Shown here: one piece after another, positions 39,488 to 48,065 of the stretch
Layout of the letters: every line of letters begins with the position of its first letter
How positions within the stretch are numbered: position 1 is the stretch's first letter
Assembly (NCBI RefSeq): GCF_026262505.1
Contig: NC_067205.1
Span: forward strand, 2,852,001-2,916,000
From: Trichomonas vaginalis G3
Taxonomy: Eukaryota; Parabasalia; Trichomonadida; Trichomonadidae
Direction of reading: 5' to 3'
DNA: 64,000 bases
Notes under the pieces: model-generated
The model's database searches: none
The model's input: the letters and a program-made list of their open reading frames with translations, nothing else
What the model was told of the DNA's origin: nothing
Position numbers and translations under genes: made by a program

Positions 39488-39598
39488 ATGAACAATGCAG
39501 CATTGAGACAAATGAGTTCAAGATGGATTTGTCGGCTTCCAGCATTTACAACACGTGTTTGTGAAGTTCTTCCTATACCTCAGGAAGTTTTAGACTGA
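39488..39598 (+). CDS. Very small Polinton frame, 36 aa
   Basis: Starts MNNAALRQMSSRWICRLPAF with the same TTTTTTATTGAGATGAAATG leader as the next gene (TTTTTTACTGAGATGAAATG). The shared leader is the main support; function unknown. Confidence 0.3.
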   Translation: MNNAALRQMSSRWICRLPAFTTRVCEVLPIPQEVLD

Positions 39599-39659
39599 CT
39601 TAAAAAACCTAAACAACCAGTTGAAAACAAACCAAACTAAAATTTTTTACTGAGATGAA

Positions 39660-40246
39660 ATGACCGAAGAAGTTGAAACGGTAGATTTGACACCACAAAC
39701 AAAAAGTTCAGAACCATTGTCAAAACCTGTCAAAGAACTTACAGATGAAGAGAAAAATTCAATAATAGAAAGTGCCAGGTCTGGAAATACAAACCCTAAC
39801 TACAAAGTCACTTTTCATAGAAATGGAACGGCTAAGTATCTCAAAAAAGAAACAGACTCTCACAAATAAAATATTGAAGTCTGAAGGAGCTTTCGAGACA
39901 ACAGATGGAAAAGTTTACTTCACTGACCAACAGTTCATTATAGAACATCTCATTGACTTAGAGTCGAAATATTCTAAACTTTACAACAAACACAAAAAGT
40001 TGAAAGGAAAACAAAAACAAATGGCATATGATATTTATGAAGATGTTGACGACACAACTGTTCCTGCAAGTGAAGTAAAGTCAGAGAACCGAAAAGTGAC
40101 GAAAAACCGATAGAAGAAGAAAAACCAAAAACTGAAGATAAACCAAAACCAAAGTTTAGTTTCCAAACTAAACCAAGTCAACCTTCATTAGCTGGTATGG
40201 GTTGGCGTCAAAGACTTATGGCAGCAGGCGGTTATGTAAAGTAAAG
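39660..40246 (+). pseudogene. Polinton gene related to the 144-aa gene of C (broken)
   Basis: An acidic start, then DEEKNSIIESARSGNTNPNY and a basic hairpin (KVTFHRNGTAKYLKK), similar to SERESIILNDARG...SKDGKIYVRKRK at 16763. A coiled coil (LESKYSKLYNKHKKLKGKQK) and a Pro/Lys-rich end follow. About two breaks. Confidence 0.45.
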
Positions 40247-40288
40247 AAAAAAATATTTTTTTATTTTTATAAAAATGCCCCATATAGA

Positions 40289-42427
40289 ATGGATAGAAAG
40301 TCTGCTAGAATAAAAGCAGAGTTACAAAGATATGGTTGGAGAGTTTCGAAGAATTTTAAATATAGGAAGGGAAGACCCATAAAAGTCTATGACAAATTGT
40401 CTGGTCTTCGCTACGAAATGGATTTGGAAACAGCACGTGCCAATTATCCAAACAGACTAGAGAGGTTAGAAGAAGAACGTCTTATGGACATGCCTTTCGA
40501 TGTTAGTGAACCTCAAGTTGAAGGACACGACGGCTTTGCCAGATTCTACTGGAAACATGACGAACAATTGCATCCTTTGAGAAGGAAAAAAGGAAAAGGT
40601 GAAGACGCACATGTTCCCATGGAAAGAACAAGATATGCATATGAAAAGTATCGTGAAGTTAGAAGTCAAATTACATCTGGTCGAACCTTTACAGTAAACT
40701 TTGACGAAGGAAAGAACAAAGAAGGCTTCATGGGAGTACTTGCTGCCATACAAGACGGAAATAAGAAAGGACACAATCTCAGATTGACCATAACAGATTT
40801 GGATGGTCACATTTACTATGCACATGGCAATGAACAAACAGCCGCAAAACTTCTTGACGCTTTCAAGACTACAAAGAGAGAACAAATGGTTGACTCCGAC
40901 TCAGACATTTTGAATGCAATTGAAGGAATTGCAAGTGTCAAGTTCGAATGGTACCAACCTAACCCTCAAGCAGTCAGACAACATGCTGGATACTTCCCGT
41001 TCATAAATAAGTCTGACATTGACTTGACAAGGTATGGAATTTACAATTCAATTGAAACAATTGTCAACGAACCTTGCATTCTTACATGTCTCAGGAACTC
41101 TGGTCTTGTTACAGATGAGAAGATGAAGTATCTTGAGTCATGTGTGAAGACAAGGTACATTCTCAGAGGTCAATTGGCAAAAATTGCACCGTTGGCAAAT
41201 GTCAATATCCGAGTCAACATACCTACAGCTAAAGGTTCTTCACATGACGACTATGTTGTTGACAAAGACTTACCATGGTTGAAGATTGTAATTGTCCACA
41301 ACCACTTCATGTTGAACGAAAGTCTTACAAACCCATTCTTTGGTAAAAGTAAGTGCAACATTGTCAGAGTTGTAAACATTCTTTTCGAGAAAGGTTTGTT
41401 GGAACCAATTCCAGATGACAAGCTGACAGAAACTTTTGTACCAAAAGACGAAACAAACTTTTCATTGTTAGCAAGACCAAAAGTTGTTCCAGACAAAGTT
41501 CTAGTACAAAAGAAGTACACAGTTCCACAAGGGGTTGGTATGTTCGGATACCAACCTGAACCAGAAGAACTTCCAATGAGGTTGCAAGAACTTCAAGCTG
41601 CTATAAACAAACTTCCATTGAGACATCCAATTGACGTCAAATTGTATTGGAGAGCATCTGAGTTAGGTCAGAAGGTTTTATATGAAACAGGTTGCTTCGA
41701 CGATGTTTATGAGATAACAGGAGAAGTTTCTCAGAAGATAAGAGACTCACTTGAATTTCCACAAACTGGACCAATTGGTTGCGACAAGTTCGACTCAGAT
41801 GAAAAGATATACTATGTCGACCTTAACGCTGCATACATGAGGTTTGTCCAATATATTCCGACTGGAATTCCAAACGAAGATGGTGAGTTCCCGGGAAGGA
41901 ACTATACAGTTGGAAAAGTCATACAACAACTGTATGATATTAGGAAAGCTTCAAACCCCAAACTTGCAATGACACTCAAATTGCTTATGAATTCGACATG
42001 GGGATATTCCATTAAGAAACCTCAAGAGATGAAGAGTAAACATTATGAGAAGGTCGACAACTTTGTTGAAAGGTTTTCTCCTTTTGTTTTGAAGTACGAA
42101 TTCACTCAAGGTCAAAGTGGCTTAGTAACCACATTAAAACCTATTGTCGAACATTGGTCTTACCCTCAGTTCGCAAAGGCAGTCCTTGACAACTACAACA
42201 AATTCTTCTCCGAAGTCAAATCCAAAGTGAAGGTTTACTATGAGAACATTGACGCACTCATGACGAACGAAGAAGGATACAACAAACTCATTGAAATGGG
42301 AATGGTCGGTGAAAAGATGGGCTGTTTTAAGCTAGATAAGGTATTTTCCGAAGTTCATGTAATATCGAAAAGGAAATATTGGGGCATACTTGAAGACGGC
42401 ACAGAAATAAAACATTGCATGAAATAA
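40289..42427 (+). CDS. Divergent type B DNA polymerase-like protein, element B
   Basis: A long basic N-terminal part (AELQRYGWRVSKNFKYRKGR) leads to a region shared with the C polymerase extension (NEPCILTCLRNSGL, then LPWLKIVIVHNHFMLNE). The polymerase palm follows in recognisable but unusual form: YYVDLNAAYMRFVQ (motif A region), LKLLMNSTWGYSIKK (motif B) and VKVYYENIDALMTNEEG (motif C region). The region between exonuclease and motif A is short compared with C. ATG at 40289 is preferred over an upstream frame because it follows the T-rich leader. It looks like one long frame; as a replication enzyme it is atypical. Confidence 0.65.
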   Translation: MDRKSARIKAELQRYGWRVSKNFKYRKGRPIKVYDKLSGLRYEMDLETARANYPNRLERLEEERLMDMPFDVSEPQVEGHDGFARFYWKHDEQLHPLRRKKGKGEDAHVPMERTRYAYEKYREVRSQITSGRTFTVNFDEGKNKEGFMGVLAAIQDGNKKGHNLRLTITDLDGHIYYAHGNEQTAAKLLDAFKTTKREQMVDSDSDILNAIEGIASVKFEWYQPNPQAVRQHAGYFPFINKSDIDLTRYGIYNSIETIVNEPCILTCLRNSGLVTDEKMKYLESCVKTRYILRGQLAKIAPLANVNIRVNIPTAKGSSHDDYVVDKDLPWLKIVIVHNHFMLNESLTNPFFGKSKCNIVRVVNILFEKGLLEPIPDDKLTETFVPKDETNFSLLARPKVVPDKVLVQKKYTVPQGVGMFGYQPEPEELPMRLQELQAAINKLPLRHPIDVKLYWRASELGQKVLYETGCFDDVYEITGEVSQKIRDSLEFPQTGPIGCDKFDSDEKIYYVDLNAAYMRFVQYIPTGIPNEDGEFPGRNYTVGKVIQQLYDIRKASNPKLAMTLKLLMNSTWGYSIKKPQEMKSKHYEKVDNFVERFSPFVLKYEFTQGQSGLVTTLKPIVEHWSYPQFAKAVLDNYNKFFSEVKSKVKVYYENIDALMTNEEGYNKLIEMGMVGEKMGCFKLDKVFSEVHVISKRKYWGILEDGTEIKHCMK

Positions 42428-42577
42428 AAAATTTATTTTTAAAAAAGTGACATTTTTTTTATTTTATTTGAAATGTACGCTGAGTTTGTTGGAGAAGACC
42501 GTTGGGAAACTTGTTTGTTAGATGAGAAATATGAAATGGCATACCATTTTAAAACAATATATTTTTACATATATTAA

Positions 42578-43438
42578 ATGCTTCAGGTTGAAAAACAAAG
42601 AACAAAAGTAGCAGATACAAAACCGTTAGACTATATCTTTACAAATGCTGGTAGGACTATTTCAGATGAAGAAATTTCATCCCGAGCATACAGGTTTGAC
42701 TATCCAATTCGTTGGCTTCAAAGTCCTTCAGATGCAAAGGCAATAGGATTTAGAAGAGTTTTGTTTTCAAATAGAACTAACGCATTTATGTTCGCAGTAT
42801 ATTTTCATGGGCAGTATGAAGGTTCTGATGGTCTAATAGACAAATTTGACGAAATAAGAATCTTTACAGTTCGTTCAGACGAAAGTCTTGAGAAAACTCT
42901 AGATGACTTTCAAACTCAAATGAACAAATATTATTGGGAATTTCAAAAAAAATACGACTCTTTACTAAATGGAACATACTATCTGAAACTAGAATATGAC
43001 AAGATGAACTCCACCGTTTCATTTCAAAAGATTGAAATTAACCCTCCAAGAGATACAGAGTTTTTATTTTGGGAAGTAGACAAACGTTCTTGGGCACAAT
43101 TTCTTCGGTTACTAAACCAGAACGAACCATTACCACCAGATGGTCCATTTCAATTTATACTTCCACCAGCAGATTTGATGGTTTATAGAAACGTGTTTGA
43201 CCCTCAAAATGTTATGTGTCATGCAAGTTTCAGTTCAAGCAACAATTGTTTTCTATGTATTGGTAAGGACCTTTATGACTTTGCTTCTAAATTCTACGAA
43301 CCACCTAGTAACAGTTTCTCTGACTTTCAAGTTTGGTTCACAACAAATGGTGTGCAACATATTATTCCATTGTACTATGACTTTTATCTCGAATTGTCTT
43401 TCATATATAACTACGGAAAGGTGCTGAAAAAGTATTGA
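42578..43438 (+). CDS. Penton-like minor capsid protein, second paralogue of element B, 286 aa
   Basis: Same family as 35508-36341, with KPLDYIFTNAG, RFDYPIRWLQSPSDAKAIGF, PQNVMCHASFSSSNNCFLCI and FQVWFTTNGVQHIIPLYYDF in order. A helical stretch with KTLDDFQTQMNKYYWEFQKK lies near residue 110. It looks whole. TATATTTTTACATATATTAA precedes the ATG. Confidence 0.6.
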   Translation: MLQVEKQRTKVADTKPLDYIFTNAGRTISDEEISSRAYRFDYPIRWLQSPSDAKAIGFRRVLFSNRTNAFMFAVYFHGQYEGSDGLIDKFDEIRIFTVRSDESLEKTLDDFQTQMNKYYWEFQKKYDSLLNGTYYLKLEYDKMNSTVSFQKIEINPPRDTEFLFWEVDKRSWAQFLRLLNQNEPLPPDGPFQFILPPADLMVYRNVFDPQNVMCHASFSSSNNCFLCIGKDLYDFASKFYEPPSNSFSDFQVWFTTNGVQHIIPLYYDFYLELSFIYNYGKVLKKY

Positions 43439-43552
43439 ATGTGAAGATATTAGAAAATAACATTTTTTCTAACATCGTAGAAAACTCATGAAAATAATTT
43501 ATTTTTGACACTTTCACAAAAAACATTAAAAAAGTGAGTTAAAATGAGATGT

Positions 43553-43921
43553 TTACTGAACTGGCTGAATGTCGCCTTCTGTAGTTATAAAGAATGGTTG
43601 ACCCGAGAAGTGAAGGAGAGACTGAATTGCCAATTTCATATGGGGTAGGGGGTTCTCCTTGTTTGGTATTTTTATCCAAGGACGTTTGTTTAGGAACTTA
43701 ACAAGAGCTTCTCTTTTGGCGTCCTTTATGCCATCGTAGGCTGTCCCGTCTGGTATTTGAATTCCAGTCGAAGTCTCGAGCTGAAGTGTAGACCTTCCCG
43801 TTATCCAACCGTTAACAAGCTTGTCTTTTACATTCTGCCTGAGGAAGTCTTTAACAAGCTCGTTAAGTTCAATGAGGTAAATTGCCTCGTCAAGTCTTTC
43901 TTGCATTCCAAGTTCTTCCAT
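43553..43921 (-). CDS. Polinton protein of unknown function, about 122 aa
   Basis: From MEELGMQERLDEAIYLIELN to an end rich in Phe/Thr (LLHFSGQPFFITTEGDIQPV). A central basic patch (DAKREALVKFLNKRPWIKIP) is present. The longer frame upstream is translation of the intergenic site array and is not included. It is divergent from the gene at 44102, with the TTCCGACAGGAA array between. Confidence 0.5.
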   Translation of the reverse strand: MEELGMQERLDEAIYLIELNELVKDFLRQNVKDKLVNGWITGRSTLQLETSTGIQIPDGTAYDGIKDAKREALVKFLNKRPWIKIPNKENPLPHMKLAIQSLLHFSGQPFFITTEGDIQPVQ

Positions 43922-44092
43922 CCGACAGGAAAAAATTTTCCGGACAAAGGGAAAAATTTTTCCTTCCGACAGGAAGAACTCTTCCAGTTGTCCGTCCGTA
44001 AACCATTCAAATTTTCGAAAATTGAGAACTTTTTGGTCGAACTTTCGAAAAAATTTTCCTTCCGACAGGAAAAGTTTTTCCTTCCGACAGGA
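43921..44092. promoter_or_regulatory. Array of four TTCCGACAGGAA-type sites in a divergent intergenic region
   Basis: Copies at 43921-43931 (partial), 43964-43975, 44060-44071 and 44082-44092, interspersed with AAAAATTTTTCC palindromic A/T blocks. The arrangement between two divergent starts is what operator or promoter sites would look like. Confidence 0.55.
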
Positions 44093-44101
44093 CACAAACG
44101 G

Positions 44102-44446
44102 ATGACTGACGTTCCTCTTCCTGAATGCCTTCCAAAGCCAGAAGAACCGAAAGCTGCAGAACCACAACAGTCTCCTCAGCAACCTCAGTTCCAGCAAGTA
44201 CCTCCGAATTACTACCAATTTCCACCTTAAGGTTACTACCCACCACAAGGCTTCCCGAACTACCCTCCTCAGCCTATGCCTTACTGCCCCAACCCTTGGT
44301 TGTTCCAGCAAGCTCCACCCCAGCAATTCCAATTCCAATCTCAATCGAAGAGAGACCAAGACTTCGAAGAAGGTCTGAACCGCTTACGCAAAGAGTATGC
44401 TACAGCTCCAATTGAGAGAAAGTTGTTCCCGGACCAAAAAATATAA
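44102..44446 (+). pseudogene. Pro/Gln-rich Polinton protein (broken)
   Basis: Starts MTDVPLPECLPKPEEPKAAE and continues as Pro/Gln/Tyr-rich sequence (PQQPQFQQVPPNYYQFPP) toward a basic, acidic-mixed end (KRDQDFEEGLNRLRKEYA). Low complexity; function unknown. About one break. Confidence 0.45.
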
Positions 44447-44449
44447 TTT

Positions 44450-44497
44450 AGGTGAAGAGGTGAGATTTCACCTCTTTTTTCACCTGTTTTTTCACCC
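44450..44497. repeat. GGTGA/TCACC array, element B
   Basis: AGGTGAAGA, GGTGAGATTTCACC, then two TCACC units with T-runs and a TTGAATTTTCATGAATTT flank. Same type as the arrays of element C. Confidence 0.8.
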
Positions 44498-44545
44498 TCT
44501 TGAATTTTCATGAATTTTATATATTAATGTTTTCGTTAAGCCACT

Positions 44546-44869
44546 TTGTGCCGTCAGTCAGTCAGTCAGTCAGTCAGTTTAGGAAAGACTTTAGAAAGTT
44601 GTTGGAAAATAAGTCCTGGGAAGAGTATTATAAGGCATTTTGTGAAGAATATAGCAACCGCCGGAATTCGGACTGTTGCTTTTTATACAAAATTCATGCA
44701 GGAAATTCTTGAGTTTTGGTTGAAAGAATACGGTGGAGCCAAAAGTGGCTCGACCTCAAAACAAGTATTTTATGAGCTTACTAAGGGCGTTATAAATGAA
44801 TTCAAAGGTATTTACATACATCCTGACCTCGTTCATTTTGTTGCTGAATTCAGCAAAAATAATGTTTAG
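44546..44869 (+). pseudogene. KilA-N protein fragment, element B
   Basis: The second half of the KilA-N domain (MQEILEFWLKEYGGAKSGST then GVINEFKGIYIHPDLVHFVA) matches 25287-25970 in C almost exactly. It is a remnant and is preceded by a GTCA tetranucleotide run (44551-44577). It occupies the same place in the three-gene module as the C gene. Confidence 0.75.
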
Positions 44870-44877
44870 GGTAGATG

Positions 44878-44925
44878 GTTAGATCTAACCCGATTTCTAA
44901 CCCGATTTCTACCCTCTTGAATTTT
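44878..44925. repeat. Variant palindromic array (GGTTAGATCTAACC), element B
   Basis: AGGGTAGAT, GGTTAGATCTAACC, then CGATTTCTAACC and CGATTTCTACCC. Same plan as the GGTGA arrays with the unit changed from TCACC to CTAACC/CTACCC on both arms together. Confidence 0.8.
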
Positions 44926-45000
44926 CATGAATTTCCTTAAGATAGAAAAAATAAAGTTAGTTTTATTTTTATTTATTTTTTTTTATTTTGTATGTAAGAT

Positions 45001-45939
45001 ATGATTTCAACAATCGGCACAACAACAATTCAAACAACAGCACCAAACTCGTTAGTCATGAATCCAACATCTATGTTAGTAGAAATGAAAAGCTTCATTC
45101 CTTCTTCATTTACTTTCGAAACAGAAATACAAAGAATAAAGCAGAAACTTTTAACAAGTAATTTAGACTGTACCGCACAGGATGAAACAAATGAACAGTA
45201 TCTTTATGAAATGGAGGACCTCATCGACCATTTACCCAAATTGCCTGAAATTCAGCAGCAAAAGCTCACTATTCCTGAATTCGATGAAATTGAAGTCAAA
45301 GCAACTGACTCAGTAGAAATAAAGAAGTTCATACGAAAGGTAAATTATGAATTCCTTGGTTTTCATTGCAACCATAAAGTTATGGACAAAGATTGCGACA
45401 TGTTATATAAGAACATCTCTGACATATATAAATTTGGGGAGTTTAAGACATACGACAACTTTGTTTCATTAGCTGCAAAATGTGTATGGCAGATAAGAGA
45501 TAAAGATAGAAGAGGTAAGGTATGGAATGAACAGATAAAACCAACTGCTTCAGATTTAAAGAAAACCATTGACGCCTTGGTTGTTTTAGCAGGTAAGGTT
45601 TCAGAATATAACGCAAAAATGAACCCGCAATGTTTTAAATGTAAAGCAGCAATTAGGAAATATAACTACTCCGTCAAAGAGATAGAAAGAATGAGAAACG
45701 ACTATGCAGATTTAAAGAAAGAAGCAGAGAAGCCGGTAGAAGATAAAATGGACATGTTAGAATTTCTGAACAAAAACTATCCAACTGCTGACGATTTCCT
45801 TCTATCTGATGTCAAGAAGAAGTATAAAGAAACTTTCGGTATCGTTAAAACATTCGATGTACTAAAAGAAGAAATAGAAGCTACAAAACTGTTTAGAGTC
45901 TCACGAATTCATAACGTTTACCATGTGAAACGTTTATAA
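45001..45939 (+). CDS. Unknown module protein (MISTIG family), element B, 312 aa
   Basis: Whole-looking frame starting MISTIGTTTIQTTAPNSLVM. The centre is acidic/helical (DETNEQYLYEMEDLIDHLPK), then KKFIRKVNYEFLGFHCNHKV and a Cys pair (PQCFKCKAAIRKYNYSVKEI). It ends with LFRVSRIHNVYHVKRL. No family recognised. It has the shared CTTAAGATAG...GTATGTAAG leader and is middle gene of the module. Confidence 0.65.
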   Translation: MISTIGTTTIQTTAPNSLVMNPTSMLVEMKSFIPSSFTFETEIQRIKQKLLTSNLDCTAQDETNEQYLYEMEDLIDHLPKLPEIQQQKLTIPEFDEIEVKATDSVEIKKFIRKVNYEFLGFHCNHKVMDKDCDMLYKNISDIYKFGEFKTYDNFVSLAAKCVWQIRDKDRRGKVWNEQIKPTASDLKKTIDALVVLAGKVSEYNAKMNPQCFKCKAAIRKYNYSVKEIERMRNDYADLKKEAEKPVEDKMDMLEFLNKNYPTADDFLLSDVKKKYKETFGIVKTFDVLKEEIEATKLFRVSRIHNVYHVKRL

Positions 45940-46205
45940 AATAACTGGGGTAGAAATGAGGGTAGATATCGGGTTAGATCTAACCATCTACCCTAAAATA
46001 TATTTTTATTGAATTCAGCAACAAAATTCTGAGTAAAATAATTTTTAGGGCATGTGTCAAACCGTTGAGTTTTCACAAAATTTAAAAAATAACGTTTACC
46101 ATGTGAAACGTTTATAAAATAACTGGGGTAGAAAAGAGGGTAGATATCGGGTTAGATCTAACCATCTACCCTAAACATTATTTTTGCTGAATTCAGCACA
46201 AAAAT
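45912..46205. repeat. 178-bp tandem duplication carrying two GGTTAGATCTAACC arrays
   Basis: The end of the 312-aa gene and the following array (45947-45994) are repeated from 46090 (array at 46125-46172). The two arrays differ at only a few positions, so the duplication is fairly recent. Confidence 0.8.
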
Positions 46206-46283
46206 CATGAATTTCCTTAAGATAGAAAAAATAAAGTTAGTTTTATTTTTATTTATTTTTTTATTTTGTATGTAAAGACAGTA

Positions 46284-47120
46284 ATGACAACATCAGAGAA
46301 CACAACAACAGTTATAGTCCATGAAGCTATAAATGAAGAATACGAGTACATACAGTTTAACAAACAACTCCGTCTCATTCGTTCGGTCAAAGACGATATG
46401 TACCAAATGCAAAGTATTTTGACAGCATGTTTTGCACCAGATACTAAGCTTCCTAAAGACTGGTTTAGGAACCAAAGCACACAAGAACTTTTGAGCGAAG
46501 CACAGCGAGACATACTTTTTTCTGAAAACAGTGAAGAACAGCGAGTAGGTAAAAAACCCCAGTCGCCAAAACTCTATGAAAATCGTGAAAAATTGCCAAA
46601 CGGTTTGAGAGGATATTATGTACATAGACTTCTTGTAAATGCTGTTGCAATGTGGGCTTCGCCTCGTTATGCTTGGTATATTTACAGACTTCTTGACGAA
46701 ATTCATAGACAAGAACGTGAAGAGATGGAAAAGAAACTTCATGCAAAAGATGAAGTCATTGAAGCAAAAGACAAAAGCATTCAGAAAAGAATACCACGTT
46801 CGGTACCAAAAGGAAAGGAAAAGAGTTATAAGTATATGATTTATACTGAAGAGATGGAAAATGAAGAAGATAAAGATATGGTTATGTTGCATTTAGTCAG
46901 AAGAAACAACAAAAGCTTTTACGACCTTGCTAAGATTTACAAATCTGACAGAAATTGGTTCTATCGCGAAAACTTACCGATTTCAATGACCCCAAATGAA
47001 GATGTGAAACAAATAGTTCAAGATACGTTACCTCAAACACACTATGATATGAAAGGTTGTACAATACTTACTTCAAAGAAGACTTACGCTACTGAAAGAA
47101 AAAATAACAGAGTATTCTGA
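46284..47120 (+). CDS. KilA-N/MSV199-type DNA-binding protein, element B
   Basis: The likely start is the MTTSENTT methionine (46284), not the upstream MYVKTV that reads through the shared leader. N-terminal fold: VHEAINEEYEYIQFNKQLRL, then LRGYYVHRLLVNAVAMWASP and RYAWYIYRLLDEI. Next come a coiled coil and the IPRSVPKGKEKSYKYMIYTE tail domain. Homologue of 23127-23970 in C. Probably a regulator; the function of this viral family is not settled. Confidence 0.65.
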   Translation: MTTSENTTTVIVHEAINEEYEYIQFNKQLRLIRSVKDDMYQMQSILTACFAPDTKLPKDWFRNQSTQELLSEAQRDILFSENSEEQRVGKKPQSPKLYENREKLPNGLRGYYVHRLLVNAVAMWASPRYAWYIYRLLDEIHRQEREEMEKKLHAKDEVIEAKDKSIQKRIPRSVPKGKEKSYKYMIYTEEMENEEDKDMVMLHLVRRNNKSFYDLAKIYKSDRNWFYRENLPISMTPNEDVKQIVQDTLPQTHYDMKGCTILTSKKTYATERKNNRVF

Positions 47121-47157
47121 CAACTTCAAACAAGCAGAGTAAATGAACTCTTTATTT

Positions 47158-48030
47158 TTATTGACTTTTTACAATTTGAACTTTGTTTGCGTAGATATGA
47201 ATTCTGAAAGAAGTATGAGGGTCTTGTATGACTTTGTACTTTCTCCATAGTTCATGTCTGTCAAACTTACCTGCCATGGACTCTTTCATAAGTTCCATGA
47301 AATCGTCTTCGGACAATCCGGGGAAAAGTATTATGTCAGTAAGTATTCTTTTAACATCCTTACTTAAACTCTTTGCTGTCTGTACACAAATGACAACTGA
47401 GATGTTAAAGTGTCTGAGCTTCTTAAGAATTCGACACATATCTTGTTCTCTATTCTTTAACAAAGGATGAGAGGCGAAATCATCTAAGATAAGAAGACAT
47501 CTATGAGGGTAAGTCTTCCAATCGTAAGATTGCAATTTCTTCGAAATGTATTCTATCTCTTTCTGTTTGTTTCTGAAGTGTTTCTTCTCTAATATTCTCT
47601 GCATTTCCTCATTTGGGTCTTTAAACTTAGAATTTATATACTCATTTATAGCATTATACTTCAAAACTCTTCTTTGGTACTTCTTTATCCAATCTAACAA
47701 CTCAGTATCCTTTATACATACTAACTTAGACTTCTTTATAATATCTTTGAACGAATTGACGGTTTGGTCAAATTGACCAGAAGTACTACAAATGACTACT
47801 AACTCATAGAATGGGTTCTTCTCATCTAGTTCTTGTTGTTGTGCAGCCATTTTAAGATAAGTGAAAGTCTTACCAGACCCAGGTGGTGCAATTAGACCTG
47901 TTATATCATTCTGAGCAAATAAGAACTTGTCATGTATAGGCTTTATCTGAGCATTTTCTAACTTCCTCTTGTTCTTGTTTAAAACATTCTCAAATTTCTT
48001 GTCAATGTCAGCAAACTTTTTTCTAACATA
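47158..48030 (-). CDS. Genome-packaging ATPase (FtsK/A32-like), element B
   Basis: Walker A (APPGSGKTFTYLK) is encoded at about 47867-47890, followed by YELVVICSTSGQFDQTVNSF. A Walker B-type strand CLLILDDFASHPLLKN lies near 47470-47500, and VVICVQTAKSLSKDVKRILT provides the sensor-like region. It ends with LFPGLSEDDFMELMKESMAG. Such ATPases package Polinton and NCLDV genomes. The coding tract extends upstream of the first ATG at 47850, so the start is uncertain. Confidence 0.8.
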   Translation of the reverse strand, partial: YVRKKFADIDKKFENVLNKNKRKLENAQIKPIHDKFLFAQNDITGLIAPPGSGKTFTYLKMAAQQQELDEKNPFYELVVICSTSGQFDQTVNSFKDIIKKSKLVCIKDTELLDWIKKYQRRVLKYNAINEYINSKFKDPNEEMQRILEKKHFRNKQKEIEYISKKLQSYDWKTYPHRCLLILDDFASHPLLKNREQDMCRILKKLRHFNISVVICVQTAKSLSKDVKRILTDIILFPGLSEDDFMELMKESMAGKFDRHELWRKYKVIQDPHTSFRIHIYANKVQIVKSQ

Positions 48031-48065
48031 TTTTTAGAAAAATTAAAATTTTTATCTTTTAGAAA

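Noticed and set aside
43553-44359. 268-codon minus-strand frame and the 157-codon plus-strand frame at 43757-44230
   Set aside because: The shared stretch is the TTCCGACAGGAA site array, which stays open in both directions; only 43553-43921 and 44102 onward look like genes.
44546-44577. Ser/Gln repeat protein from the GTCA run
   Set aside because: A tetranucleotide run reads open in several frames; only the KilA-N remnant after it is supported.
14323-46172. CRISPR-like array interpretation of the repeated palindromes
   Set aside because: The units are 12-bp half-sites without unique spacers, and the host is a eukaryote.
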